Assembly (NCBI GenBank): GCA_900547405.1
Contig: URGL01000089.1
Span: 1-6,352 of the forward strand
Origin: an uncultured Eubacteriales bacterium
Lineage (GTDB): Bacteria > Bacillota > Clostridia > Oscillospirales > Oscillospiraceae
Direction: 5' to 3'
DNA length: 6,352 bases
In this document: piece by piece, positions 1 through 6,300 of the stretch
Layout: the number at the start of each line of letters is the position of its first letter
Numbering within the stretch: position 1 is the stretch's first letter
Notes under the pieces: model-generated
What the model was told of the DNA's origin: nothing
Databases searched by the model: none
What the model saw: the letters and a program-made list of their open reading frames with translations, nothing else
Made by a program: the position numbers and the translations under genes

Positions 1-578
1 AGCTTATAGTGCCAGTCGCCGGTTTTCGGGTTAAGCATCTGCGTGGTGGATACCTCGGTATATTCCGCCCGCTTCACCCCGGTCAGCAGATAGGCGAACA
101 AATCGGGCATGAGCAGCATGGTATCCGCCAGAGCCAGTGTCTCCGGCTCATTCTGCACCAGGCTGTACAACTGAAAAATGGTATTTAAGCGGGCCATCTG
201 GATACCGGTCTCATCATAAAGTTCTTTCTGGGGAACGGTCTGGAAGACCTTCTCCATCATCCCCACCGTGCGGGTATCCCGATAATGTACCGGGTTGTTC
301 AGCAGCCGGCCCTTTTTATCCAGCAGACCGAAGTCAACCCCCCAGGTGTCAATGCCGATGGCATCAAAGCCGCCCTGATGAACCGCTTTGGTGATTCCCT
401 GCTTAATCTCAAAGAAAAGCCGCAGCACATCCCAATAAAAGGTACCGCAGACGGTAACCGGATCATTGGAAAAGCGATGGACCTCCTCCATCTTGATCTT
501 CTCTCCGTCATAGGTGGCCAGGATCGCCCGGCCGCTGGACGCGCCGAAGTCAAAAGCCAGTATGCGTTTGCCTGCCAA
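1..578 (-). CDS. rhaB: Rhamnulokinase (FGGY carbohydrate kinase), N-terminal part, cut by the window edge
   Basis: Phosphorylates L-rhamnulose to L-rhamnulose 1-phosphate with ATP, the second cytoplasmic step of L-rhamnose breakdown. The frame is open from a TTG at 576-578 to the left edge, giving 192 complete residues of a protein normally near 480-490. Seen: the FGGY phosphate loop DFGASSGR (residues 10-17), IDTWGVDF (76-83), HYRDTRT (98-104) and MPDLFAYLLTG (157-167). All line up with remembered E. coli RhaB segments (LGASSGR, IDTWGVDF, YRDSRT, MPDYFSYRLTG), which favours rhamnulokinase over xylulokinase or gluconokinase. The catalytic aspartate lies in the missing half. The TTG start is chosen because GGGAGG (588-593) sits 9 bases upstream and homology begins directly after it. 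The gene starts 17 bases past the hydratase stop, so cotranscription is likely. Codon use is less GC-biased than in the other operon genes: about 5 of 11 lysines are AAA. Confidence 0.9.
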   Translation of the reverse strand, partial: MAGKRILAFDFGASSGRAILATYDGEKIKMEEVHRFSNDPVTVCGTFYWDVLRLFFEIKQGITKAVHQGGFDAIGIDTWGVDFGLLDKKGRLLNNPVHYRDTRTVGMMEKVFQTVPQKELYDETGIQMARLNTIFQLYSLVQNEPETLALADTMLLMPDLFAYLLTGVKRAEYTEVSTTQMLNPKTGDWHYK

Positions 579-587
579 TGCCAGTCG

Positions 588-593
588 CCTCCC
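588..593 (-). promoter_or_regulatory. Ribosome binding site that sets the TTG start of the rhamnulokinase
   Basis: GGGAGG on the minus strand, 9 bases before the TTG at 576-578, lies entirely in the 17-base gap after the hydratase TAA (596-598). No ATG occurs at this point in the frame. The conserved FGGY sequence begins only a few residues later, so the non-ATG start is the best choice. Confidence 0.7.
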
Positions 594-595
594 GA

Positions 596-2926
596 TTATC
601 TTTTAGAAAGGACGTCCGCCTCATATTTTTTTACCTGATCCAGCCATTCCAACTCGGTGCCGGCATTATTCCGGCTGCAATAGTAGTTCCACACCAAAGC
701 AAAGGGCTGCGCTTTAAACTCCTGTACATACGCCAGACGGGCACTGTTGTCTCCAGCGGCCTCCAGCTTCTTCATGGTATCCACCGGCTGGAGCAGCGCC
801 TCCAGCAGAGCCTTGCGGACGCCGGGCAGGTAGACGTAATCGCCGTTGTCCAGCGCGCCAGGGTTCTCCACCAGGAACGGCAGCATGCCCCAGTTGATGC
901 AGTTGGAGCGGTAGCGCTTGGTGGCGTAGGCCTTGGCGAAGTTGGCGGAGGCCCCCATGACTCTCTGGCAGGAGGCGGCCTGCTCCCGGGCGGAGCCGTC
1001 GCCGGGCATGTTGGCGAAGATGGTGGAGCCCAGGTCCGTGCCTTCAGGGTCAACGGTGAGACCGGCCTTCCGGAGGGAGGCGTAGACGGCCTTGACTTCC
1101 TCCGTCAGGCCCTTTCCGGCCCGGCGGTCCCTCTCGGCCTGGCGCATTTCCTTGCTGCGGGAGACGTACTGGGGGTCCCGGCGGGACAGGGCAAATTCGC
1201 TCAGGCGCTCAGGGTTGGAGCGGTAGGAGGAGGTCTCGCCGGAGGGGATCAGCTCGTCGGTGGTGGTGACGGGGTCCGTAATGTAGGAGCAGACCTTCAC
1301 CAGCAGGTCTTTTGTCAGGGCGGGCATCTCGGGCCAGTCCTTGATGTTGGGGCCGAACTTCAGCTCATGGTCAGGCTCGGGCCGCCGCCAGCCGTTGTAG
1401 ACCCGCTTCTCGTAAATGCCTCCGTCGTAGTGGTACTCCGGATTGGTGTATTCCACGTCCAGGTCCGTAGCGGCGGTGAGCCTGCCGCCGTTGGCGGCAG
1501 TAGCGGCAATGGACCGGGCGTCCATCAGGGCCACGGCAGCCATCTGGCCCTCGCCGGGCTTGGAGCCCTCCCGGTTGGGGAAGTTCCGGGTGGTGTGCCG
1601 GATGGAGAACTCGCCGTTGGCGGGGGTGTCTCCCGCGCCGAAGCAGGGTCCGCAGAAGCATTCCCGGAGGATGGCACCGGCGGCGATGAGATCATGGGCC
1701 CGGCCATTCTTCATGAGCTCCGCCAGGGCGGGCATGGAGCCGGGGTAGACGCTGAGGGAGAAGGCCCCGTTGCCGCAGCTGCGGCCCCGGAGGATATCGG
1801 CGGCGGCGCAGATGTTGTCGAAGGTGCCGCCGGCGCATCCGGCGATCTCGCCCTGCTCCACCCAGATGGCCCCGTCGTGGAACTTGGACACAATGTCCAT
1901 CTTCGCGCCCTTGATCTGCTTGTTGGCGTTGTCCTGAATCAGGTGCAGGATGTCTTCGGCGTTCTCCTGGAGCTCGTGGATGGTGTAGGTATTGCTGGGG
2001 TGCATGGGCATGGCGATGGTGGACTCGATGGCAGACAGGTCAATGTACACGCAGCCGTCGTAGTAGGCCACATCGGCAGGGCTCATTTCCTTGTAGGCCT
2101 CCGGGCGGCCATGGACGGTGAAGTAGGTCTTCGTCTTCTCGTCGGTGACCCAGATGGAGGACCAGCAGGTGGTCTCGGTGGTCATCACGTCAATGGCGTT
2201 CCGGAATTCCATGGGCAGGCCGGCAATGCCGGGGCCTACGAACTCCATGACCTTGTTCTTCACATAGCCGTTCTTGTAGACCGCGCCGCAGATGCTCAGG
2301 GCCACGTCGTGGGGGCCGATGCCTGCCTTGGGGGTGCCGGTGAGGTAGATGGCGATGACACCGGGCCGGGCGAAGTCGTAGGTCCGGCCTACCAGCTGCT
2401 TGGCCAGCTCGCCGCCGCCCTCACCGATGGCCATGGTGCCCAGAGCGCCGTAGCGGGTGTGGGAGTCGGAGCCCAGGATCATCCGGCCGCAGCCGGCCAT
2501 GGTCTCCCGGTTATAGCTGTGGATATTGGCCATGTTGGTGGGCACATAGATGCCGCCGTACTTGTGGGCGGCGGAGAGGGCGAACTTGTGGTCGTCCTCG
2601 TTGATGGTGCCGCCGACCGCGCAGAGGGAATTGTGGCAGTTGGTCAGTACATAGGGCAGGGGGAACTGGGTCATGCCGGAGGCCCGGGCAGTCTGGATGA
2701 TGCCCACATAGGTGATGTCGTGGGAGGTCATGGAGTCGAACTTCAGCTGGAGGTTGTCCATGTCTCCGCTGTGGTTGTGGGCCTCCAGGATGCCGTAGGC
2801 CATGGTGCCCTTCCGGGCCTCTTCCTTCACGGGGACCTTGCCGGTCTTGGCGGCCACCTCGGCGGCATCGGCAAGGATCTCGGTGCCGTTTACCAGGTAT
2901 ACGCCGGTATTATAAAGATGAATCAT
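596..2926 (-). CDS. Aconitase-superfamily hydratase, YbhJ-like
   Basis: A 776-residue [4Fe-4S] hydro-lyase of the aconitase/isopropylmalate isomerase superfamily, closest in length and layout to E. coli YbhJ (about 750 residues), whose substrate I do not know to be established. Seen: SDSHT (153-157), the aconitase substrate-site motif; GCAGGTFDN (363-371), giving the first cluster cysteine C364; CGPC (425-428), giving C425 and C428; RNFPNREG (447-454), matching aconitase RNFTGRND with its two substrate arginines; and, in the C-terminal swivel domain, GDGSAREQA (642-650), matching aconitase GEGSSREHA. All three cluster ligands and the catalytic-base serine (S645) are present, but the second serine is alanine (A646). 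The ATG is supported by AAAGGA at 2937-2942, 10 bases upstream. It likely hydrates or dehydrates a di- or tricarboxylate brought in by the adjacent permease. The last ~50 codons have a different codon style (see findings). A canonical aconitase is less likely given the divergent N-terminus and the context. Confidence 0.88.
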   Translation of the reverse strand: MIHLYNTGVYLVNGTEILADAAEVAAKTGKVPVKEEARKGTMAYGILEAHNHSGDMDNLQLKFDSMTSHDITYVGIIQTARASGMTQFPLPYVLTNCHNSLCAVGGTINEDDHKFALSAAHKYGGIYVPTNMANIHSYNRETMAGCGRMILGSDSHTRYGALGTMAIGEGGGELAKQLVGRTYDFARPGVIAIYLTGTPKAGIGPHDVALSICGAVYKNGYVKNKVMEFVGPGIAGLPMEFRNAIDVMTTETTCWSSIWVTDEKTKTYFTVHGRPEAYKEMSPADVAYYDGCVYIDLSAIESTIAMPMHPSNTYTIHELQENAEDILHLIQDNANKQIKGAKMDIVSKFHDGAIWVEQGEIAGCAGGTFDNICAAADILRGRSCGNGAFSLSVYPGSMPALAELMKNGRAHDLIAAGAILRECFCGPCFGAGDTPANGEFSIRHTTRNFPNREGSKPGEGQMAAVALMDARSIAATAANGGRLTAATDLDVEYTNPEYHYDGGIYEKRVYNGWRRPEPDHELKFGPNIKDWPEMPALTKDLLVKVCSYITDPVTTTDELIPSGETSSYRSNPERLSEFALSRRDPQYVSRSKEMRQAERDRRAGKGLTEEVKAVYASLRKAGLTVDPEGTDLGSTIFANMPGDGSAREQAASCQRVMGASANFAKAYATKRYRSNCINWGMLPFLVENPGALDNGDYVYLPGVRKALLEALLQPVDTMKKLEAAGDNSARLAYVQEFKAQPFALVWNYYCSRNNAGTELEWLDQVKKYEADVLSKR

Positions 2927-2968
2927 ATCAAAGCCGTCCTTTCACTCTTTGGAGATCACAGCATTCCC

Positions 2969-4294
2969 TTACAGGATGAAGGAAACCGCCAGGTTGTACA
3001 CGGCGCAGATGCCCACGCTGATGGGCACAGCCACGAACAGCAGCCGGTTGAACAGATGGTTCCGCTCCTCTTCCTGGCTGCAGGAGCCCAGGATCAGGGA
3101 GCCGCCGGAGGAGAAGGGGCTGATGGCAGAGCTCTGAGCGCCCAGCACGGTGCAGGTGAAGAGGGCCACGGGATTCAGGCCGGTGGCGGCGGCCAGAGCG
3201 GGGATCAGGGGGAACAGGGCGGGGCAAACCACGCCGGTGGTGGAGCTGAAGAAGCTCATGATGGCGCCTACCAGGCTGAAGGCCATGGGGATCAGGATGA
3301 CGGGCACGTTGGAGCCGATCCAGGCGCTGAGCATTTCAATGGTACCGGCCTCTACGGCGACGGCAATGAGCATACCGGCACCGGCGATCATCAGGATGGT
3401 GTTCCAGGGCACCCGGGCAATGATCTCCTTCTGGGGGGCCAGCTTCAGCAGCAGCGCGATGACGGCGAAGACAATGGCCACCAGGCCCACATCGATCTTA
3501 CCGGCCAGGGCAGAGACGGTCTTGCTGCCGGGGATCAGGAGCTTCAGCACGGGGAAGATCAGCACCACGGCCATCATCACCAGGATCAGGGTCAGGGTCT
3601 GCTTCTGCTTCTTGTCGTAGGTCTCGGGCTTCTCAAACTTCACGCCCTTGCCGATGTTCCGGTTGGTCTTGAAGCCGAAGCGGAACAGGGTGATGATGAT
3701 CAGAGAGGACAGGATCGCCAGGCCGCACATGGTCAGAGAGGAGGAGAAGGAATCCACGGCGGTAAGCTCCGGGGTGCCCTCATAGGCGGTATCCATCAGT
3801 CCCCGGAAAATAACGCCCAGGGCCGCAGTGGGGAAGTTGCCTCCGGCCAGAGCGCCGCAGTTGATGGCCACAGCGCCGGTGAGCTTATCCATCCGGGCCT
3901 CCTCGCAGATGAGCAGGGTGATGGGGGCCAGGAAGGCCAGCACGGTGAAGTAGGCAGCGCCCATAACGGACAGGATCACGGCTACGAAGAAGAGGGCGTA
4001 GGGCAGCAGGCCCGGGAACTTCCGGCAGGCATACAGCAGGCTCCGGGAGATCTTTTCCAGGGTGCCGTTGGCGGCGGCTACGTTGTAGAACAGGCTCACC
4101 GCCAGAATGACGAACATGGTGTTGGTGGGCCAGTAGCCGATGAGGGCCTTGGGCTTCAGGCCCATGACGAAGCAGCCGATGACGTAGGCGAAGACGATGC
4201 AGAAGAATCCGGTGTTGATCTTGGTCTTATAGCCCAGGAACACGGCCAGGGCAATGGCCGCGATGATACAGATACTGAGGATAGAACCTTCCAT
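2969..4294 (-). CDS. MatC/SLC13-like anion permease (dicarboxylate carrier)
   Basis: A 441-residue, strongly hydrophobic inner-membrane protein of the ion transporter superfamily. Its N-terminal part resembles the dicarboxylate carrier MatC of rhizobia: the stretch around residues 52-80 (GYWPTNTMFVILAVSLFYN, then ANGTLE) matches the remembered MatC pattern GFPSDLFLTLVAV...INGT. About 11-12 membrane segments can be read: near 4-21, 27-47, 57-75, 97-127 (two), 137-160, 186-205, 232-252, 267-285, 298-316, 328-370 (two), 375-400 and 418-441. A basic cytoplasmic loop at about 206-232 separates two halves. GGNFPTAALG (151-160) and ISPFSSGGSL (391-400) look like equivalent substrate-site loops in the two halves, and FSSTTG (349-354) resembles an SLC13 Ser-Thr motif. 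The ATG is preceded by AAGGAG, and the gap from the upstream gene is 15 bases. Probable role: sodium- or proton-coupled uptake of a di- or tricarboxylate feeding the hydratase. The exact substrate cannot be read from the sequence. Confidence 0.85.
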   Translation of the reverse strand: MEGSILSICIIAAIALAVFLGYKTKINTGFFCIVFAYVIGCFVMGLKPKALIGYWPTNTMFVILAVSLFYNVAAANGTLEKISRSLLYACRKFPGLLPYALFFVAVILSVMGAAYFTVLAFLAPITLLICEEARMDKLTGAVAINCGALAGGNFPTAALGVIFRGLMDTAYEGTPELTAVDSFSSSLTMCGLAILSSLIIITLFRFGFKTNRNIGKGVKFEKPETYDKKQKQTLTLILVMMAVVLIFPVLKLLIPGSKTVSALAGKIDVGLVAIVFAVIALLLKLAPQKEIIARVPWNTILMIAGAGMLIAVAVEAGTIEMLSAWIGSNVPVILIPMAFSLVGAIMSFFSSTTGVVCPALFPLIPALAAATGLNPVALFTCTVLGAQSSAISPFSSGGSLILGSCSQEEERNHLFNRLLFVAVPISVGICAVYNLAVSFIL

Positions 4295-4309
4295 TTTTTC
4301 TCTCTCCTT

Positions 4310-5179
4310 TTATGCTTCAATGCCCAGAAGATAGCTGGGCAGGTCGTGGCTCATGTAGCGGATGTGCTCTTCGGGAATGCCGTGGTCCAGCATATACTGG
4401 AGATATTCCTCCTCCGCCAGCTCCCAGTGGGGATTTTCCACCTGGCCGCCGTCGGTGCTGATGAGGACATTCTTGTAGCCGATCTCCCGGATGGTCTCCA
4501 GGTTGCCGGGCAGATTGCTGATGTAGCCGTGTCCGGCTCCCACGCCCTTGTTCTGGGCGTAGCACCGCTCCAGGATCACGTCGTATTCCGCTACGATGCG
4601 CTTCTGCTCCTCCATGGTCATGTTGACGATCCACCACTCGGGATGGGTGACCACGATCTTCTTCACGCCCAGCTCCCGGGCGGCCTTGGTGACGGTGAAG
4701 ATCTCCTCTACGGAAATATGGCCGGTGCCCAGCACCGCGTCATAGTCCCGCACCAGCTCCAGGACCTTCTGAAGCTCCGGAACAATCTTGCCGTCCTTCA
4801 CCACGTCCACGCAGCCTGCCGTGGGCTTGCCCAGCTTTTCCAGGTGGTTCCGGGCGGAGGAGGTAGGCAGCCATACCACCTTTGCCCCCAGCTTCAGTGC
4901 GTTCTCCACGGCCACGGGGTTGATGCCGCCGATGCAGCTGTTGAGCACCACGGAGCCGAACATGGTGAAGTCATTCTTCCCATGGACCCGCTCATTGTAT
5001 CGGTTTGTCAGATAGGCCCGGTTGGCAGTGTAGCCCAGGTGGGTCTTAATGACAATGGCCCGGGCCCCCACCCGGACGGCTGCGTCGCAGAGCTCAAAAT
5101 CATCGTATGCCCGGGTCCGCAGGTCCGGATTTGTGTGGACGTGCATGTCAATCACGCCCTTCATGGATACTTTCCCCAT
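4310..5179 (-). CDS. DUF6282 family protein, predicted metal-dependent (amidohydrolase-like) hydrolase
   Basis: A 289-residue cytoplasmic TIM-barrel-type protein that I recognise as DUF6282, related to the amidohydrolase/PHP folds. No member's reaction is known to me. Seen in order: DMHVHTNPDL (11-20) with the metal-binding H13-x-H15 pair; KTH (45-47), where K45 could be a carbamylated bridging lysine; GTGHIS (151-156) with H154; VTHPEWW (178-184) with H179; and STDGG (241-245) with D243. The HxH, K, H, H, D order is the usual binuclear amidohydrolase ligand set, so the site looks intact. The start is placed at ATG 5177-5179 because AAAGGAGG lies 8 bases upstream and DxHxH follows at once; an in-frame start 42 bases further upstream has no such support. 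It is the first gene of the operon. Plausible roles are opening of a lactone or hydrolysis or hydration of a polycarboxylate, by analogy with the amidohydrolases LigI and LigJ. That role is inference only. Confidence 0.82.
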   Translation of the reverse strand: MGKVSMKGVIDMHVHTNPDLRTRAYDDFELCDAAVRVGARAIVIKTHLGYTANRAYLTNRYNERVHGKNDFTMFGSVVLNSCIGGINPVAVENALKLGAKVVWLPTSSARNHLEKLGKPTAGCVDVVKDGKIVPELQKVLELVRDYDAVLGTGHISVEEIFTVTKAARELGVKKIVVTHPEWWIVNMTMEEQKRIVAEYDVILERCYAQNKGVGAGHGYISNLPGNLETIREIGYKNVLISTDGGQVENPHWELAEEEYLQYMLDHGIPEEHIRYMSHDLPSYLLGIEA

Positions 5180-5187
5180 GAATTTGT

Positions 5188-5195
5188 CCTCCTTT
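5188..5195 (-). promoter_or_regulatory. Strong ribosome binding site of the first operon gene
   Basis: AAAGGAGG on the minus strand, 8 bases before ATG 5177-5179. It decides the start of the DUF6282 gene against the longer in-frame option beginning at 5221. Confidence 0.85.
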
Positions 5196-5211
5196 GTGTT
5201 TCTTTCTCTTC

Positions 5212-5237
5212 GGAAAACCAAATCCCGCTTGTTTTCC
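5212..5237. repeat. Perfect 7-base inverted repeat in the operon leader
   Basis: GGAAAAC (5212-5218) and GTTTTCC (5231-5237) are exact inverse complements separated by 12 bases. In the predicted minus-strand transcript this falls at roughly +4 to +30, upstream of the Shine-Dalgarno. It could form a 5' leader hairpin or be a protein-binding site. There is no U-run after it on the minus strand, so it does not look like an intrinsic terminator. It does not fit a catabolite-repression (cre) consensus. Confidence 0.5.
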
Positions 5238-5247
5238 TTGCAACCAT

Positions 5248-5276
5248 ATTATATAATGTCAAAAAGCCCCGCACAA
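5248..5276 (-). promoter_or_regulatory. Predicted operon promoter
   Basis: On the minus strand the -10 box is a perfect TATAAT (5253-5248). A weak -35, TTGTGC (5276-5271), lies 17 bases before it. The predicted start is near 5241, giving a leader of about 62 bases before the DUF6282 ATG. A good -10 with a poor -35 is typical of a promoter that needs an activator, and the LysR box lies at the expected distance upstream. The -10 belongs to a 10-base palindrome, ATTATATAAT (5248-5257), so it reads TATAAT on both strands. Confidence 0.6.
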
Positions 5277-5287
5277 TGGCAATCCAT
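5276..5287. promoter_or_regulatory. Possible secondary regulator half-sites next to the operon -35
   Basis: ATGG-CAAT-CCAT is a short perfect inverted repeat abutting the predicted operon -35, about -35 to -46 from the predicted start. LysR-family tetramers commonly contact a weaker activation site here in addition to the upstream recognition box. The site is short, so it may be chance. Confidence 0.25.
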
Positions 5288-5296
5288 GATGTGCCC

Positions 5297-5313
5297 TATC
5301 GGTTTATCCGATA
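5297..5313. promoter_or_regulatory. LysR-type operator (T-N11-A inverted repeat)
   Basis: TATCGG (5297-5302), a 5-base spacer and CCGATA (5308-5313) form a perfect inverted repeat. The core ATC-N9-GAT has T5299 and A5311 separated by 11 bases, exactly the T-N11-A form of a LysR-family box. Its centre (5305) is about 64 bases upstream of the predicted operon start near 5241, where such recognition sites usually lie. It is also just left of a TTGACA (5318-5323) facing the regulator gene, so one bound regulator could activate the operon and repress its own gene. Confidence 0.65.
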
Positions 5314-5317
5314 TTGC

Positions 5318-5323
5318 TTGACA
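5318..5323 (+). promoter_or_regulatory. Candidate -35 element for the LysR gene
   Basis: A perfect TTGACA lies 4 bases right of the operator. No good -10 follows at 16-18 bases (the sequence there is near GTCTGG/TCTGGT; the nearest AT-rich option, TATGTC at 5337-5342, is only 13 bases away). The promoter, if real, would be weak, as is usual for an autoregulated LysR gene. A competing plus-strand promoter is TTGTTT (5229-5234), 17 bases, TATAAT (5252-5257), which would make a leader of about 110 bases running through the operator. Confidence 0.35.
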
Positions 5324-5363
5324 GTTTTCACAGAAATATGTCTGGTTTTTGTACAACATTCAC

Positions 5364-5369
5364 AGGAGG
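5364..5369 (+). promoter_or_regulatory. Ribosome binding site of the LysR gene
   Basis: AGGAGG 6 bases before ATG 5376-5378. It fixes the start there rather than at the in-frame TTG at 5349, which would place the Shine-Dalgarno inside the coding sequence. Confidence 0.85.
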
Positions 5370-5375
5370 CCATTT

Positions 5376-6293
5376 ATGGAACTGAAGGAACTGGAATACA
5401 TCGTGGCAGTGGCGGAGGAGCAGAGCATCAGCAAGGCGGCGGACCGGCTGTACCTGGCTCAATCCAGCCTGAGCCAGTACGTCAGCCGCTACGAGGCGGA
5501 GCTGGGGGTGAAGCTCTTCCGCCGGACCTCCGGCGGTGTCCGGACCACGGCGGCGGGAGATCTGTTTCTCAAAAACGCCCGCCAGATGCTGCTGCAATAC
5601 CATCAGGTCCGCCAGCAGCTGACGGATCTGGATGCCCCTATGGAGGGCCGGATCCACTTCGGCATCAGCACCTTCCGGGGCAGCTACCTGTTCCCCAAGG
5701 CCATGCACCTGTTCCGCCAGGAGTCCCCCACGGTGGACGTGGTCCTCCATGAGCACGACAGCATCTACCTTCAGCGGAAAATCGCCGGGGGAGAGCTGGA
5801 CCTGGCCCTGGTGGCCTTCCGGGAGGACCAGTGGGAAAACCAGGGAAAATTTTTGATGAAGGACGAGGTTTTGCTGGTGGCCAACCGGGACAGCCCCGTC
5901 ATGGAATACGTCCGGGAGGGCGGCGGCGGACCGGACCGGCCATGGGTAGAGCTGTCGGAGATCGCCCATCTGGACTTTCTCCTGTCCAGCCGCTCCGCCA
6001 TGCTGGGCTCCATTGCCCAGAAGCAGTTCGACGACCTGGGCATCCACCCAAAATTCGTCTGCGGCACCCAGACTGCCTCCATGTCCGCCGCCCTGGCCCG
6101 CCGGGGAGTAGGCATTGCCTTTACCTACCGCTCCTGCATTGAGGAAAGCCGGGACGTGATCTACCTCAGCATCGGCAAAAGCCGTTGTTATGTAAATCTA
6201 GCCCTCATCTATCCCCAGGAGGGCTACCGCAGCCGGGCCATCCGGGCCTTCGAAAACGCCATTTGCCGGGTCCTTGCCTCGGAGGTGTTCTAA
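5376..6293 (+). CDS. LysR family transcriptional regulator
   Basis: A 305-residue DNA-binding regulator of standard family length (about 300). Residues 1-60 form the winged helix-turn-helix: MELKELEYIVAVAEEQSISK, then AADRLYLAQSSLSQYVSRYE, then LGVKLFRRTSGGVRTTAAG. The recognition helix is about residues 28-40. A linker helix follows (about 62-88), then the periplasmic-binding-protein-like effector domain (about 91-300), starting GRIHFGIST and containing GELDLALV (138-145) and RRGVGIAF (242-249). A glycine-rich loop, EGGGGPDRP (181-189), is a small local oddity. It is divergent from the four-gene operon with a 196-base shared control region holding a good T-N11-A box, so it is very probably the operon's activator. 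The inducer is likely the transported carboxylate or an intermediate, which is inferred from context only. It parallels E. coli ybhD next to ybhI-ybhJ. Confidence 0.93.
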   Translation: MELKELEYIVAVAEEQSISKAADRLYLAQSSLSQYVSRYEAELGVKLFRRTSGGVRTTAAGDLFLKNARQMLLQYHQVRQQLTDLDAPMEGRIHFGISTFRGSYLFPKAMHLFRQESPTVDVVLHEHDSIYLQRKIAGGELDLALVAFREDQWENQGKFLMKDEVLLVANRDSPVMEYVREGGGGPDRPWVELSEIAHLDFLLSSRSAMLGSIAQKQFDDLGIHPKFVCGTQTASMSAALARRGVGIAFTYRSCIEESRDVIYLSIGKSRCYVNLALIYPQEGYRSRAIRAFENAICRVLASEVF

Positions 6294-6300
6294 ACAAGCA

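Noticed and set aside
285..638. A 117-codon plus-strand frame over the kinase start
   Set aside because: It is the exact antisense shadow of the conserved FGGY kinase N-terminus and spans the hydratase/kinase junction.
2931..2956. Possible hairpin (CAAAG/CTTTG) around the hydratase Shine-Dalgarno
   Set aside because: Only a 5-base stem with a long loop, expected by chance in a 42-base gap. It is too weak to claim translational control.
5180..5375. Riboswitch or small RNA in the divergent region
   Set aside because: The predicted leader (about 62 bases) is too short for known riboswitch classes and I recognise no conserved aptamer core. Only simple inverted repeats are visible.
578..5752. 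A 1724-codon open frame on the plus strand running across nearly the whole window
   Set aside because: It is antisense to three well-recognised genes and overlaps the LysR gene in another frame. Its translation is Gly/His/Val/Gln-rich with no recognisable domain. It arises because the GC-rich minus-strand genes rarely use the codons that would place stops in this frame.
5328..6047. A 239-codon open frame antisense to the LysR gene
   Set aside because: The LysR frame has clear helix-turn-helix and effector-domain sequence with a good Shine-Dalgarno. The antisense product is low-complexity with no recognisable motif.
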